NCBI RefSeq assembly: GCF_003584565.2 | Contig: NZ_CP031010.1 | Location: 682,001 to 746,000 of the forward strand | Source: Alteromonas sp. RKMC-009 | GTDB taxonomy: Bacteria > Pseudomonadota > Gammaproteobacteria > Enterobacterales > Alteromonadaceae | DNA length: 64,000 nucleotides | Direction of reading: 5' to 3' | Shown here: positions 36,294 through 45,111 of the stretch, piece by piece | How positions within the stretch are numbered: the first letter of the stretch is position 1 | How the letters are laid out: each line of letters opens with the position of its first letter | Position numbers and translations under genes: made by a program | The notes under the pieces: model-generated | What the model saw: the letters and a program-made list of their open reading frames with translations, nothing else | What the model was told of the DNA's origin: nothing | Database searches by the model: none

Positions 36294-36984
36294 CATCCAG
36301 AAACTCTCTGCGGAATGAACCATTAAAGCGCTCAACAAAACCATTTTGCTGCGGCTTTCCTGGCTGGATATAAACCAGCTCAATATTGTTGGTTTCACAC
36401 CAATCTGTCAGCGTTGCCGAAATGAGTTCCGGGCCATTATCCATACGCAGCTGAGTGGGTAATCCACGCTCAGCTTTAAGCTGTTCTAGCACGCGTACGA
36501 CACGGCCAGCGGGCAGTGATGTGTCAACTTCAATAGCAAGGCACTCCCGCGTGCCTTCATCCACTACATTCAGTGTTCTGAACCGTTTGCCGCAATACAA
36601 AGTGTCATGCATAAAGTCCAACGCCCATTGGTGGTTTGCCTGATCCAGTACTTCTAAAGGCTGTGCTATTCGCTTGGGCAGTACCCGTTTGGTTCTGCGC
36701 CTCAGATTCAACCCCATCTGGCAGTAAACGCGATAGACACGCTTATGATTAAAGGTGAAGCCTTTGAAACGCATTCGACCAAAACACTTCCAAAAGCCTG
36801 CTCGCGGCGACTTCTCCAAGACCGCATTGATACCATCAATGACAGCAGCATCCGCTTTACGCCAGTCTCGTCCAGGACGATAAAAGGTCGCACGGCCAAT
36901 ACCAACGAACAGGCAGGCTTTTACGACGCTTAGCCCCGCATCAACCAAGATGCTGACGCATTCTCGTTTCTCTGCTGTCACCAA
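36294..36984 (-). pseudogene. 5' part of outer IS3 orfB transposase
   Basis: About 229 residues of an rve-type transposase with catalytic Asp in WALDFMHD and Asp in LRMDNGPE; the region with the Glu (NGFVERFNGSFRREF) is also present. It is cut at the CATC target site of the inner element and resumes at 35095. Disrupted, so no full-length OrfB can be made from this copy. Confidence 0.88.
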
Positions 36985-37247
36985 CCCTTTTTTGCGACAA
37001 GTTCCTTAATGGCATTATTTTCTAAGCTGACATCGGCAAACATTTTTTTGAGCTTAGCATTTTCTTCTTCAAGCTCTTTTAGTCGCTTGACGTCTGAGGC
37101 TTCCATACCACCGTATTTGGACTTCCAATTGTAAAAGGTTGCACTGCTGATACCGTGTTGACGGCAAACTTCCTCAACCTTCATACCAGCATCAACTTCC
37201 TTTAACACCCCAATAATCTGAGATTCTGTATATCGTGATTTTTTCAT
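36978..37247 (-). CDS. Outer IS3 transposase OrfA
   Basis: An 89-residue HTH/leucine-zipper protein (ESQIIGVLKEVDAGMKVEEVCRQHGISSATFYNWKSKYGG, then KRLKELEEENAKLKKMFADVSLE). It overlaps the start of the broken orfB by 7 bp. It is complete but has no functional orfB partner in this copy. Confidence 0.9.
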   Translation of the reverse strand: MKKSRYTESQIIGVLKEVDAGMKVEEVCRQHGISSATFYNWKSKYGGMEASDVKRLKELEEENAKLKKMFADVSLENNAIKELVAKKGW

Positions 37248-37316
37248 AGTCGTCTCCTGCGTTAATCATTGCAGAAAACTCCAATTAAGTCTGTCTCAGT
37301 TTAGGGGAAGTGGACA

Positions 37317-37798
37317 ACACAATATAGATATAGGCCACATCAATCTTGAACCAATAGAACAGGTGGCTATTAGATGCAGTCTCAACGGCCTATCGACCTC
37401 GATTCTCTGTATTCGTGTGTGCTGTGGGGGGGAACGTTCGCTTGTCTGAAGGTGCCCCTGAAATGTACGTTTTATGGACACTTCATATTCTGTTCCATGA
37501 AAATACAGAGTATGGTTTTTCAGGGAAAACGGGTATTACTATGTGTAGTGGCTCGCGAACATAATCCCTCTGACTTGATTACATCGTACATTTTGGACTC
37601 ACATTAAGTGAGAATATGACCGGTGCCTGACTCACTTTAATTGACAATGAACTCACGCTAATCGAGAACGGGCTTGCAAACATAATCAGTCGGCTCACTT
37701 TATTTAAGAATAACGACAGTTCATAAAAATGGACGTTAAAAGATACCGTTCGTTAGTTTGTGCATATAAAGCAGCCTGCGCCATTACTTATTTAAGCG
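37317..37798. other. Non-coding stretch between IS element and methyltransferase gene
   Basis: About 480 bp with no supported gene. It holds the phased CTCAC repeat array (37598-37713) and a 16-bp near repeat GCTyGCrAACATAATC at about 37551 and 37672. The character suggests the end of a mobile element or a regulatory array. Confidence 0.5.
37598..37713 (+). repeat. Array of four diverged CTCAC-type repeats at phased spacing
   Basis: Four units begin CTCAC at 37598, 37631, 37652 and 37694, each continuing close to TTTAATTGAGAAT (for example CTCACATTAAGTGAGAAT and CTCACTTTAATTGACAAT). The spacings are 33, 21 and 42 bp, near 3, 2 and 4 helical turns. Such arrays are known as transposase- or regulator-binding sites. 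Identity here unknown. Confidence 0.55.
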
Positions 37799-38398
37799 TC
37801 AAAACTTAAAGCGTGAAAGCTTAGGTATGTATCGGTTAGTGTCAGACTTATATTTTAGAAAATCATCGCCATGCACTTTCTTCAAATAAGGCTCTTCAAT
37901 TTGTCGAACAATCACTTCAATGCAAATCCAACATACAAAAGCACATGCCCAAAGCAGCAAATGTGGGAACGTTATACACACCCCTGCCCAAAATAGAAAA
38001 ATACCAAAGTAAATGGGGTTGCGAGACTTTGCGTAAATCCCGTGGGTAATAAGTGCAGTCGTTTCTTGCTGGTCAACGCCAATACGCCATGAATCTCCCA
38101 TTTGAATTTGAGACAACAAAGTTACAGCAATTCCGCAGGCGCCAATCAAGGAGCCGAGAAGCTGAAATGGAATTGAAGGAACAAATAGTAGGGGCGCACG
38201 TCCTAAGTAACCAAAAAGAACTAGACCAAATGCAAAGCAAAACGTAACCACGAATATAGCCCCTGGTACAATTTCTATTAATGGTGCGTTTATAGATGCT
38301 GCTCTTATACCAAAATCACCATTTCTCTTATATTGAACAAAGCTTCTACCGAGGACGGCTAGCGCCAAAAAACTACTAATTAAAATAAGCGAAACCAT
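37799..38398 (-). CDS. ICMT/PEMT-family membrane methyltransferase-like protein
   Basis: A 199-residue membrane protein with about five helices and a C-terminal segment matching the isoprenylcysteine carboxyl methyltransferase / phospholipid methyltransferase family: LITHGIYAKSRNPIYFGIFLFWAG, with the Arg-Asn-Pro-Ile-Tyr motif, and EEPYLKKVHGDDFLKYKSDTNRYIP near the end. The bacterial substrates of this family are mostly unknown. Its promoter region (38433-38463) copies the MerR-type promoter of the nearby metal operon, so it is probably metal-induced. Confidence 0.82.
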   Translation of the reverse strand: MVSLILISSFLALAVLGRSFVQYKRNGDFGIRAASINAPLIEIVPGAIFVVTFCFAFGLVLFGYLGRAPLLFVPSIPFQLLGSLIGACGIAVTLLSQIQMGDSWRIGVDQQETTALITHGIYAKSRNPIYFGIFLFWAGVCITFPHLLLWACAFVCWICIEVIVRQIEEPYLKKVHGDDFLKYKSDTNRYIPKLSRFKF

Positions 38399-38432
38399 AT
38401 CTATCCTTATCGTACATGACGTTAAGAATATG

Positions 38433-38463
38433 ATTGTAAAGTCTATACTTAATAAAGAGTCAA
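38433..38463 (-). promoter_or_regulatory. MerR-type promoter of the methyltransferase gene
   Basis: On the minus strand: -35 TTGACT (38458-38463), 19-bp spacer (38439-38457), -10 TACAAT (38433-38438). The overlong 19-bp spacer is the hallmark of MerR-activated promoters. The spacer shares AAGTATAGACTT with the promoter at 45065-45095; the other half of the dyad is degenerate. Confidence 0.75.
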
Positions 38464-38526
38464 TAGGTACCTAAAAATCGTTCAGGTAAAACTTGGGCAT
38501 TTACGAATAAATGCCCAAGAACACTA

Positions 38527-41500
38527 CTAATCCCCTTTACTATGCACGAGTCGATAGAGTACAGGCAGCACTACCAGTGTTAGCAAGGTTGACGATATTA
38601 TCCCGCCGATGACCACCGTGGCCAAAGGCCGTTGCACCTCTGCACCTATGCCCGTATTGAGCGCCATGGGCACAAATCCAAGGCTTGCCACTAGTGCTGT
38701 CATTAATACCGGACGCAAGCGAATAAGTGCCCCTTCAACAATGCTATTCACTAATTCTCCGGTTTCTAGCAAACGTTGCTTGATGAAGGACAGCATTACC
38801 AATCCGTTTAATACGGCAATCCCAGACAACGCGATAAATCCTACCGACGCGGATATGGATAAAGGCATATCCCTTAACCAAAGAGACATTACACCGCCTG
38901 TTAATGCCAAAGGGATACCTGTGAAGATAATCAACGCATCGCGTATAGAACCAAACGCAATTACCAGCATTGTCAAAATCACAAACAACGTAACCGGTAC
39001 CACAATAGTCAATCGTTGACTCGCACTCTCGAGCTGCTCAAAGGTTCCACCATAGTCGAGCCAATAACCAGCAGGTAAATCTACTTCATCATTGATTCTC
39101 GCCTGAGCTTCTTCAACAAAAGTGCCAATATCTCTGTCACGCACATTTGCTGTGACAACAATACTACGTTTGCCATTTTCCCGGCTTATTTGGCTAGGTA
39201 CTTCTTTAAATGCCAGTGTGGCTAATTCGCTTATCGGTACATGCTCACCAGAGGGCGTGACGATGGGAACGCTCTCAAGCTGAGTGAGTTCATTTCGAAT
39301 GTCGTCGCCATATCGCACGACAATCTCAAAGCGTCTGTCGCCTTCAAAAATCATTCCAGCGGTTTCTCCACCTGTCGCAGCATTGAGCCATAACTGCAAG
39401 TCGGCTATATCCAAACCAAAGCGTGCCAATTGATCAGGCTTTGGTGTGACGGTGAAGATTGGAATGCCTTCTACCTGCTCAAGCCTCGCGTCATCAGCTC
39501 CTTCAATCGTTGAAATAACGGTCAAAATGTCAGAAGCAGATGCAAAGAGCGTATCTAAGTCATCCCCAAATAGCTTTATCCCCAAATCTGCCCTTACGCC
39601 ACTAATCAATTCGTTAAAACGCATTTGTATAGGTTGCGTAAATTCATAATTATTGCCGGGCAAAGTAAACAAGTCCTCTTCAAACGTTTCCACTAACTCA
39701 GCTTTTATCATTGATGGATCGGGCCATTGCTCCCGAGGCTTTAAAATAACATAAGTATCTGTAATGTTTGGTGGCATAGGGTCGGTGGCGACCTCACCCG
39801 TACCCGTGCGACCGAATACCGTCTGTACTTGCTCATACTGCATAAGTTTCGCTTCAAGAGTTTTTTGCATTTCAACTGCTTGTTCTACCCCTGTCCCAGG
39901 GATCCGTATTGCCTGTACTAAGATATCACCTTCATTGAGCTGGGGAATAAACTCGGAGCCTAATTTACTGCCCATCCATAAACTGCCGACAACCAAAGCA
40001 CTCGCTGCTACTACCACTAGCCATCTAAAACGCAGCGCTCCGGTTAAAACAGGACGATAGACTGCCTTTGCACCTTTAATAATTGGGCTTTCTTTTTCGC
40101 TAATTTTACCTCTCATGAAAATTGCTATCGCCGCAGGCACTACGGTAAAACAAAATACCATTGCGGCAAGCAAAGCCATTATCACGGTCGCTGCCATGGG
40201 GTGGAACATTTTACCTTCGACGCCAGTGAGCGTGAACAAGGGGATATAAACAATGGTAATGATCAATACACCAAACAAACTGGGACGTATGACTTCATTA
40301 GTGGCTTCATATACAACATTCAGTCTTTCTTTGAGCGGTAGAGTTGCGCCGTTTTGCTTCTGGGATTCGGATAATCGCCTGATACAGTTTTCAACAATGA
40401 TAACTGCGCCATCGACAATCAAGCCAAAATCCAGTGCGCCTAAACTCATTAAGTTAGCAGACACATCGGTTTTGACCATACCCGATATCGTGGCAAGCAT
40501 TGCCAGGGGTATTACAGCGGCTGTAATAAGTGCAGCTCGCACATTCCCAAGCAAAACGAATAGCACAACGATGACAAGTAAAGCGCCCTCGACGAGGTTT
40601 TTCTGTACTGTGTCGATGGTTTTGTCAACGAGGCTTGTTCTATCGTAAACCGCTTCAAGGATAACGCCCTCGGGTAAGCTTGTTTTAATGGTTTCGAGCT
40701 TACTGTCCACAGCTTTGGCGACCGTACGAGAGTTTTCTCCCACTAACATCATTGTCGTGCCAATCACTGTTTCTTGGCCATTTAACGTGCCGGCTCCAGA
40801 GCGCAGCTCTTTACCGAGGTTGATTTGGGCGATGTCTTGAATTTTTACCGGTACGCCATCAATGATCTTAACAACCACTTGGCCGATATCGTCGATGCCC
40901 TTCAGTTGGGCTTCCGATCTGATCAGTACTTGTTGCCCATTTTGTTCTACAAAACCAGCGCCTTGATTCGCATTGTTGCGTTCTAGCGCACTGAGAAGGT
41001 CACCTGTACTTATCCCAAAGTTTATCATTGCGACTGGATTAGGATTCACATGATATTGCTTTTCAAATCCGCCTACCGCATAAACCTCGGTCACCCCCTC
41101 AACAAGCGACAATTGGGGCTTAACTACCCAATCATGGATCTCCCTTAATGCCATAGCATCATAGGGTTGACCGTTGTCCTGTCGCGCCTGAGGCTCAGCA
41201 CTTAACGAGTACATGTAAATTTCACCCAAGCCTGTGGCGATAGGGCCCATTTCAGGGGTTAACCCTGTTGGCAATTGCGCCGCGATGGCGGTGAGACGCT
41301 CGTTGACGAGATTTCGTGCGAAATATAAATCGGTGCCCTCTTTAAACACGACTGTGACTTGCGACAAGCCATAGCGTGATATCGAGCGGGTATACGATAA
41401 ATTAGGCAAACCGGCCAGCGAGGTTTCAACTATAAACGTTATGCGTTGTTCAGTCTCCAAAGGCGAGTAACCTGGGGTTGCGGTATTTATCTGCACTTGC

Positions 41501-41634
41501 ACGTTGGTGATATCAGGCACAGCATCAATCGGCAGTTGTTTGTAACTGTACATACCAAAAAAGGCGACAAACAAGGCGAACAACATCATGACACCACGGC
41601 GCTCAATCGACAGACGGAGTATTCGTGCAATCAT
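38527..41634 (-). CDS. Heavy-metal efflux RND transporter, CzcA/CusA family
   Basis: A 1035-residue inner-membrane proton/metal antiporter of the HME-RND family. It has the two-fold repeat of 12 helices and two large periplasmic domains. The first-helix segment is followed by PDITNVQVQINTATPGYSP, and the helix-4 region LGALDFGLIVDGAVIIVEN carries the conserved acidic residues (DFG...DGA) of divalent-cation (Zn/Co/Cd) pumps; CusA-type Cu/Ag pumps differ here, so a Czc-like substrate range is more likely. Last gene of a five-gene operon. Confidence 0.92.
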   Translation of the reverse strand: MIARILRLSIERRGVMMLFALFVAFFGMYSYKQLPIDAVPDITNVQVQINTATPGYSPLETEQRITFIVETSLAGLPNLSYTRSISRYGLSQVTVVFKEGTDLYFARNLVNERLTAIAAQLPTGLTPEMGPIATGLGEIYMYSLSAEPQARQDNGQPYDAMALREIHDWVVKPQLSLVEGVTEVYAVGGFEKQYHVNPNPVAMINFGISTGDLLSALERNNANQGAGFVEQNGQQVLIRSEAQLKGIDDIGQVVVKIIDGVPVKIQDIAQINLGKELRSGAGTLNGQETVIGTTMMLVGENSRTVAKAVDSKLETIKTSLPEGVILEAVYDRTSLVDKTIDTVQKNLVEGALLVIVVLFVLLGNVRAALITAAVIPLAMLATISGMVKTDVSANLMSLGALDFGLIVDGAVIIVENCIRRLSESQKQNGATLPLKERLNVVYEATNEVIRPSLFGVLIITIVYIPLFTLTGVEGKMFHPMAATVIMALLAAMVFCFTVVPAAIAIFMRGKISEKESPIIKGAKAVYRPVLTGALRFRWLVVVAASALVVGSLWMGSKLGSEFIPQLNEGDILVQAIRIPGTGVEQAVEMQKTLEAKLMQYEQVQTVFGRTGTGEVATDPMPPNITDTYVILKPREQWPDPSMIKAELVETFEEDLFTLPGNNYEFTQPIQMRFNELISGVRADLGIKLFGDDLDTLFASASDILTVISTIEGADDARLEQVEGIPIFTVTPKPDQLARFGLDIADLQLWLNAATGGETAGMIFEGDRRFEIVVRYGDDIRNELTQLESVPIVTPSGEHVPISELATLAFKEVPSQISRENGKRSIVVTANVRDRDIGTFVEEAQARINDEVDLPAGYWLDYGGTFEQLESASQRLTIVVPVTLFVILTMLVIAFGSIRDALIIFTGIPLALTGGVMSLWLRDMPLSISASVGFIALSGIAVLNGLVMLSFIKQRLLETGELVNSIVEGALIRLRPVLMTALVASLGFVPMALNTGIGAEVQRPLATVVIGGIISSTLLTLVVLPVLYRLVHSKGD

Positions 41635-41694
41635 GCTCTCACCTCACCGTTTTTATGGACTTGGCTTTGCTTTTGACAATAAATTCGCAGGTAA

Positions 41695-42630
41695 TTAGTC
41701 ATCATCGCCCGCCTCCATTTTTAATAAATCAGCTTTTAGTAGATAGCTATTTTCTACAACGACTTGCTGGCCTATTTGAACGCCCTTCACAATCTCTACT
41801 AAACGGTTGTCCGTGTTCCCAAGTTTTACTTGGCGGGGGTAAAATCGTTCCCCTTCTTTGACAAAAACAATGGTTTGCCCATCTAACTCTTGTATTGAAC
41901 TTTTGGGGAGTGCCAGATTGACTTCTTGGAAACCAATCTGAATATAACCCTCTACCATAGCGCCTAAAGGCCAATAACCACTGCCATTATCAACGTTCAC
42001 AAACGCGATAGAATAGGGTTTGTCATCCGGTGAGGACGTAATGTGGCTTATACTTGATTGTTGCTGCAATTCCTCAAGCCTTAAAGTGACTTCCATATCA
42101 GCGGCAATATGAGTACGTTGTTTGGGGAAAATAGCCAATTGAGCAATTGCGCGAGAGTAATTAGCAACAGAAAGCAGCACTTGACCGTTGGTGAGCTCAC
42201 CATCATTGGCGTGTCTAGCTATGATTTTTCCAGACATCGGTGAGGTGATTGAGTATTGATTTAAACTCTCGTTTGACTCAATGATTGCCAGCGTGTCACC
42301 TTTTTCTATTTTATCTCCAATATTCACCATGATACGTTTTACAACACCGTCGAAGCGGGCACGAATATGACTCAGTGACGCAGGATCATGAACTATCCGC
42401 CCAAACGTTCTGGTTGTGAGCGATAATGATCCTGACGCGGCTGAAGCAGTCACGATATCGTGTTTAAGCATCCGTTCTTGAGATAATACTACGTACTCGG
42501 GTCTTTCTTCGGCTTCCTCATCGTCATCATCAGCCAGGGCGACAGTAGCAAACAATAAAGTAAGTAGCATGGCTAACACGCCAAGCAAGTCACGTGCGCT
42601 AGTGAGTAATGTAAATTGTGATGTATTCAT
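41695..42630 (-). CDS. Periplasmic adaptor of heavy-metal RND pump (CzcB-like)
   Basis: A 311-residue membrane fusion protein with an N-terminal signal/anchor (about 12-33), an acidic DDDDEEAEE stretch, a lipoyl half VKRIMVNIGDKIEKGDTLAIIES (about 95-117) followed by SPMSGKIIARHANDGEL, and a C-terminal beta-barrel region. It links the CzcA-like pump to the outer-membrane channel. Its start overlaps the preceding gene's stop at 42630, and it lies 60 bp before the pump gene. Confidence 0.88.
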   Translation of the reverse strand: MNTSQFTLLTSARDLLGVLAMLLTLLFATVALADDDDEEAEERPEYVVLSQERMLKHDIVTASAASGSLSLTTRTFGRIVHDPASLSHIRARFDGVVKRIMVNIGDKIEKGDTLAIIESNESLNQYSITSPMSGKIIARHANDGELTNGQVLLSVANYSRAIAQLAIFPKQRTHIAADMEVTLRLEELQQQSSISHITSSPDDKPYSIAFVNVDNGSGYWPLGAMVEGYIQIGFQEVNLALPKSSIQELDGQTIVFVKEGERFYPRQVKLGNTDNRLVEIVKGVQIGQQVVVENSYLLKADLLKMEAGDDD

Positions 42631-43964
42631 TATTTTTTCTCTAGTAATTCTGATGATTGAACAGACGTCGAGGGAGAGTCAGAAAACACGGGAATTCCCG
42701 TAAGTGCCTCTAGATCTGCGCTTCGAAGGTGAACTAAGCCTGCGGCTTTTATCAGTGTTCGTTGCATATCGATGAGTTGTTGCTGCGTTGTCACCCACTC
42801 TAAGTAGTTGTAGCGACCACTTTCATAGCCTTCCCGCGCCAAGTTCAGTGCAGATTCCAATGTGGGAACGACATTGTCTTGAAGGGTCGTAACAGTGAGC
42901 AAGGCTTGGTCTTTTGCACTAATGACTTGATTTATTTGGCGAGTGAGTTCACGAATTTTCGCTTGCTTTTGATAGTCGATACTGTCAAGCAATGCGCGTT
43001 GTTGTTCGTATTCACCTAGATTCCGCTGCTTGGTATTTAACGGCACCGAAATACTGGCGACAAACGCTGTGTCATCAATTCCTTGCAGTCTCCGGATACC
43101 AGCTTCCCACGCAATATCAAACTGCTGGCTAGTCTGAACTACTCTTAGTCGGGCCTCTTGAACCCGATAATTATCAGCATAAAGCAAAACGTGTGGATTG
43201 CTTTGAAGCTGTGAAAGCACATGTTCAAGTGATAGTGAATTTGGAAACGATAACAGTGCCCCTTCAACTTCCGCAAACACAGCGTTAGTGTCGCCCCACA
43301 TGATGGCCAGGTCGCGTTTATACTCACTGAGTTTTTGTTCATTTATCAATAACGACAAACGCGCCTGCGACAACGCTGACTCTGCACGTTTTTTCTCAAG
43401 TGGTGAAGAAGCTCCCGCTTCAACCCGTGTAGAGACTGTCTGAAGCATTGTGCGAGCCAGCATTTCAGCTCGTTGCTCAGTCTTGTGCAACGCTTGTTGG
43501 ACAATGACATTGATATATCGTCGAGTTGTTTCACCTAGGATGTCCAGCGTCCGAATTCGCCGTTGAGTAAGCAGTTGTGCTTTTTTTGTACTCACCACAT
43601 TCATTCGGCCGCTGACTTTATCGCCAAGCTCGATGACCGACGATAAGGTCAGTGTCAAATCGGCATCTTTGATACCAGACACTTCGCCTGTTCCCAACAC
43701 ATTTTCAACTTCAACCCCAACAGACATTTTGGGTCGTAAATTGGCCATTTTTGATTCACCATCCAAAGCCGAAGATTTAAAATCGAACACAACTAAATCT
43801 GGGTTGTTTGATAATGTGCGTTTGAGCGCATTTTCAAGCGTGATTGAAGACTTTTGTGCATTGGCAGATTGAACAGATATGCTCATGGTTACCAGTACAG
43901 CAGATATCAATTTCAGATACGCTGAGCGAGCTTTTTTTATGCCCAATGGGCGAGAAGAACTCAT
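42630..43964 (-). CDS. Outer-membrane efflux channel of the metal pump (CzcC/TolC-like)
   Basis: A 444-residue TolC-family protein with a signal peptide (about 1-36, ending VQSANA) and two outer-membrane-efflux repeats: ALKRTLSNNPDLVVFDFKSSAL near the N-terminus, ALNLAREGYESGRYNYLEWVTTQQQLID near the C-terminus. The start at 43964 has AAAAGG at good distance; in-frame ATGs at 43982 and 44012 lack one. Part of the CDF-hypothetical-C-B-A operon. Confidence 0.88.
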   Translation of the reverse strand: MSSSRPLGIKKARSAYLKLISAVLVTMSISVQSANAQKSSITLENALKRTLSNNPDLVVFDFKSSALDGESKMANLRPKMSVGVEVENVLGTGEVSGIKDADLTLTLSSVIELGDKVSGRMNVVSTKKAQLLTQRRIRTLDILGETTRRYINVIVQQALHKTEQRAEMLARTMLQTVSTRVEAGASSPLEKKRAESALSQARLSLLINEQKLSEYKRDLAIMWGDTNAVFAEVEGALLSFPNSLSLEHVLSQLQSNPHVLLYADNYRVQEARLRVVQTSQQFDIAWEAGIRRLQGIDDTAFVASISVPLNTKQRNLGEYEQQRALLDSIDYQKQAKIRELTRQINQVISAKDQALLTVTTLQDNVVPTLESALNLAREGYESGRYNYLEWVTTQQQLIDMQRTLIKAAGLVHLRSADLEALTGIPVFSDSPSTSVQSSELLEKK

Positions 43965-44035
43965 AAAAGAACCTTTTTTCATAAGATAACGACATACATG
44001 GAAAGCGCCCATGCAAACATGTAGAAGGGAATGGA

Positions 44036-44407
44036 TTAATGTTGAGGTGGGCGTAAAAGACCTTCGACTAGGCCGTCAGTGACGTTGCGGGAATAACTGT
44101 GTTGATTGGTAGATAACGGTTTAGCTACGTCACTTATTGGGTGTTGTGCCAGAAACTTAATCTGTCCACATTGACACAGCACACAATGGAAACACTTAGA
44201 CTCTTCACTCGACGTATCATTAGCATTTACATTTTTTTCGGGAACACCATAAGTGCTTATGGACTTTGATTGTTTAGGGACTGACGATACCTCCGCCGGG
44301 TAGTCATCGCATTGAGCGGCGAACGAAAAGCCCGATTGACACATGAGCAAAGTAATAAGTAACCATGCCAACCTACGCAGTTGTGATGTGCAATTAAAAA
44401 TTGGCAT
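44036..44407 (-). CDS. Small secreted Cys/His-containing protein in the metal operon
   Basis: A 123-residue protein with a signal peptide (about 1-28, ending FSFAAQ). The mature part has CFHCVLCQCGQIKF (about 70-83), where four Cys and one His are spaced like a metal site, plus a His-rich tail (LRPPQH). The start at 44407 lies after the end of the CDF gene; an earlier ATG at 44458 would overlap it by 44 bp and break the signal peptide. I do not recognise the family. By position a periplasmic metal-binding or sensing role is likely. Confidence 0.65.
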   Translation of the reverse strand: MPIFNCTSQLRRLAWLLITLLMCQSGFSFAAQCDDYPAEVSSVPKQSKSISTYGVPEKNVNANDTSSEESKCFHCVLCQCGQIKFLAQHPISDVAKPLSTNQHSYSRNVTDGLVEGLLRPPQH

Positions 44408-44414
44408 GTTCTTA

Positions 44415-45032
44415 TTAATTTTGCGCACTAAGCGCTCGCTGTCTTTCATTTTTAGCATCTTCGAGGATCATTTTTGCCCCGCGCAACACAACGCACGAAA
44501 CTATCACACCGATAACCAAATCAGGCCATCGAGAATCGAGCCAAAACACCAAAACGCCAGCAAAGATAACACCTAAGTTGGCAATCACATCGTTGGCTGA
44601 AAATATCCAGCTTGCCCGCATATGCACTTCTTCATTTTTTTGTTTGCGTATGATCACAAGACAAATGACATTAGCAACCAGTGCAACCGCCCCCATAGCC
44701 ATCATTAATCCTGATACAGGTTCGCTGCCGTAAATTGACCGTCTTACAATATCAATGATTATCAACAGACCCAGTGCCATCTGAAAAAAGCCGCTAATTC
44801 TAGCCGCATTCGCTTTGTGTAATAGCGATTTACCAATAGCATAAAGGGCAATACCATAGACAACTGCGTCGGCGAGCATATCAAGTGAATCGGCTATTAA
44901 TGCGGTTGAATCAGCAAACAACCCGATCCCCATTTCTATAACAAACATTGTCGCGTTTATTCCCAAAAGCCAATACAAAACCTGTCGTTGGGACTGGTCT
45001 TTTATCTCAACTTCGCACCCACATCCGCTCAT
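44415..45032 (-). CDS. Cation diffusion facilitator family metal exporter (short form)
   Basis: A 205-residue CDF protein with a Cys-containing N-terminus (MSGCGCEVE), and six membrane helices with the paired acidic metal sites LIADSLDMLADA (helix 2) and SANDVIANLGVI (helix 5), matching the HxxxD/DxxxD pattern. The usual cytoplasmic C-terminal dimer domain is almost absent, as in some short CDF relatives. It is the first gene behind the MerR-type promoter at 45065-45095. Confidence 0.85.
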   Translation of the reverse strand: MSGCGCEVEIKDQSQRQVLYWLLGINATMFVIEMGIGLFADSTALIADSLDMLADAVVYGIALYAIGKSLLHKANAARISGFFQMALGLLIIIDIVRRSIYGSEPVSGLMMAMGAVALVANVICLVIIRKQKNEEVHMRASWIFSANDVIANLGVIFAGVLVFWLDSRWPDLVIGVIVSCVVLRGAKMILEDAKNERQRALSAQN

Positions 45033-45064
45033 TAGAAACACACTCTTTACTGATGAATAGTATG

Positions 45065-45095
45065 AGTATAAAGTCTATACTTGGTATAGAGTCAA
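45065..45095 (-). promoter_or_regulatory. MerR-type promoter of the metal-efflux operon
   Basis: On the minus strand: -35 TTGACT (45090-45095), a 19-bp spacer (45071-45089), -10 TATACT (45065-45070). The spacer holds the dyad CTATAC-N3-GTATAG (45075-45089). This geometry is standard for MerR-family metal promoters. The regulator gene starts 17 bp away on the other strand. Confidence 0.88.
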
Positions 45096-45111
45096 CGGTT
45101 AGGAGAAAAAA

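Larger units (their letters stand above)
34924..37316 (-). mobile_element. IS3-family element (outer), interrupted by a second IS
   Basis: Ends are inverted: TGTCCACTTCCCC at 34924 and GGGGAAGTGGACA ending at 37316; with further matching TGAGACAG just inside each end. It carries orfA (36978-37247) and an orfB split by the inner element at 35096-36293. Without the insert it would be about 1.19 kb, normal for IS3. The flanks (GAG on the left, ACA on the right) show no target duplication, suggesting later rearrangement. Confidence 0.85.

Noticed and set aside
37374..37607. 77-codon plus-strand frame in the gap after the outer IS
   Set aside because: No recognisable features, and it lies in a region of repeats and IS debris.
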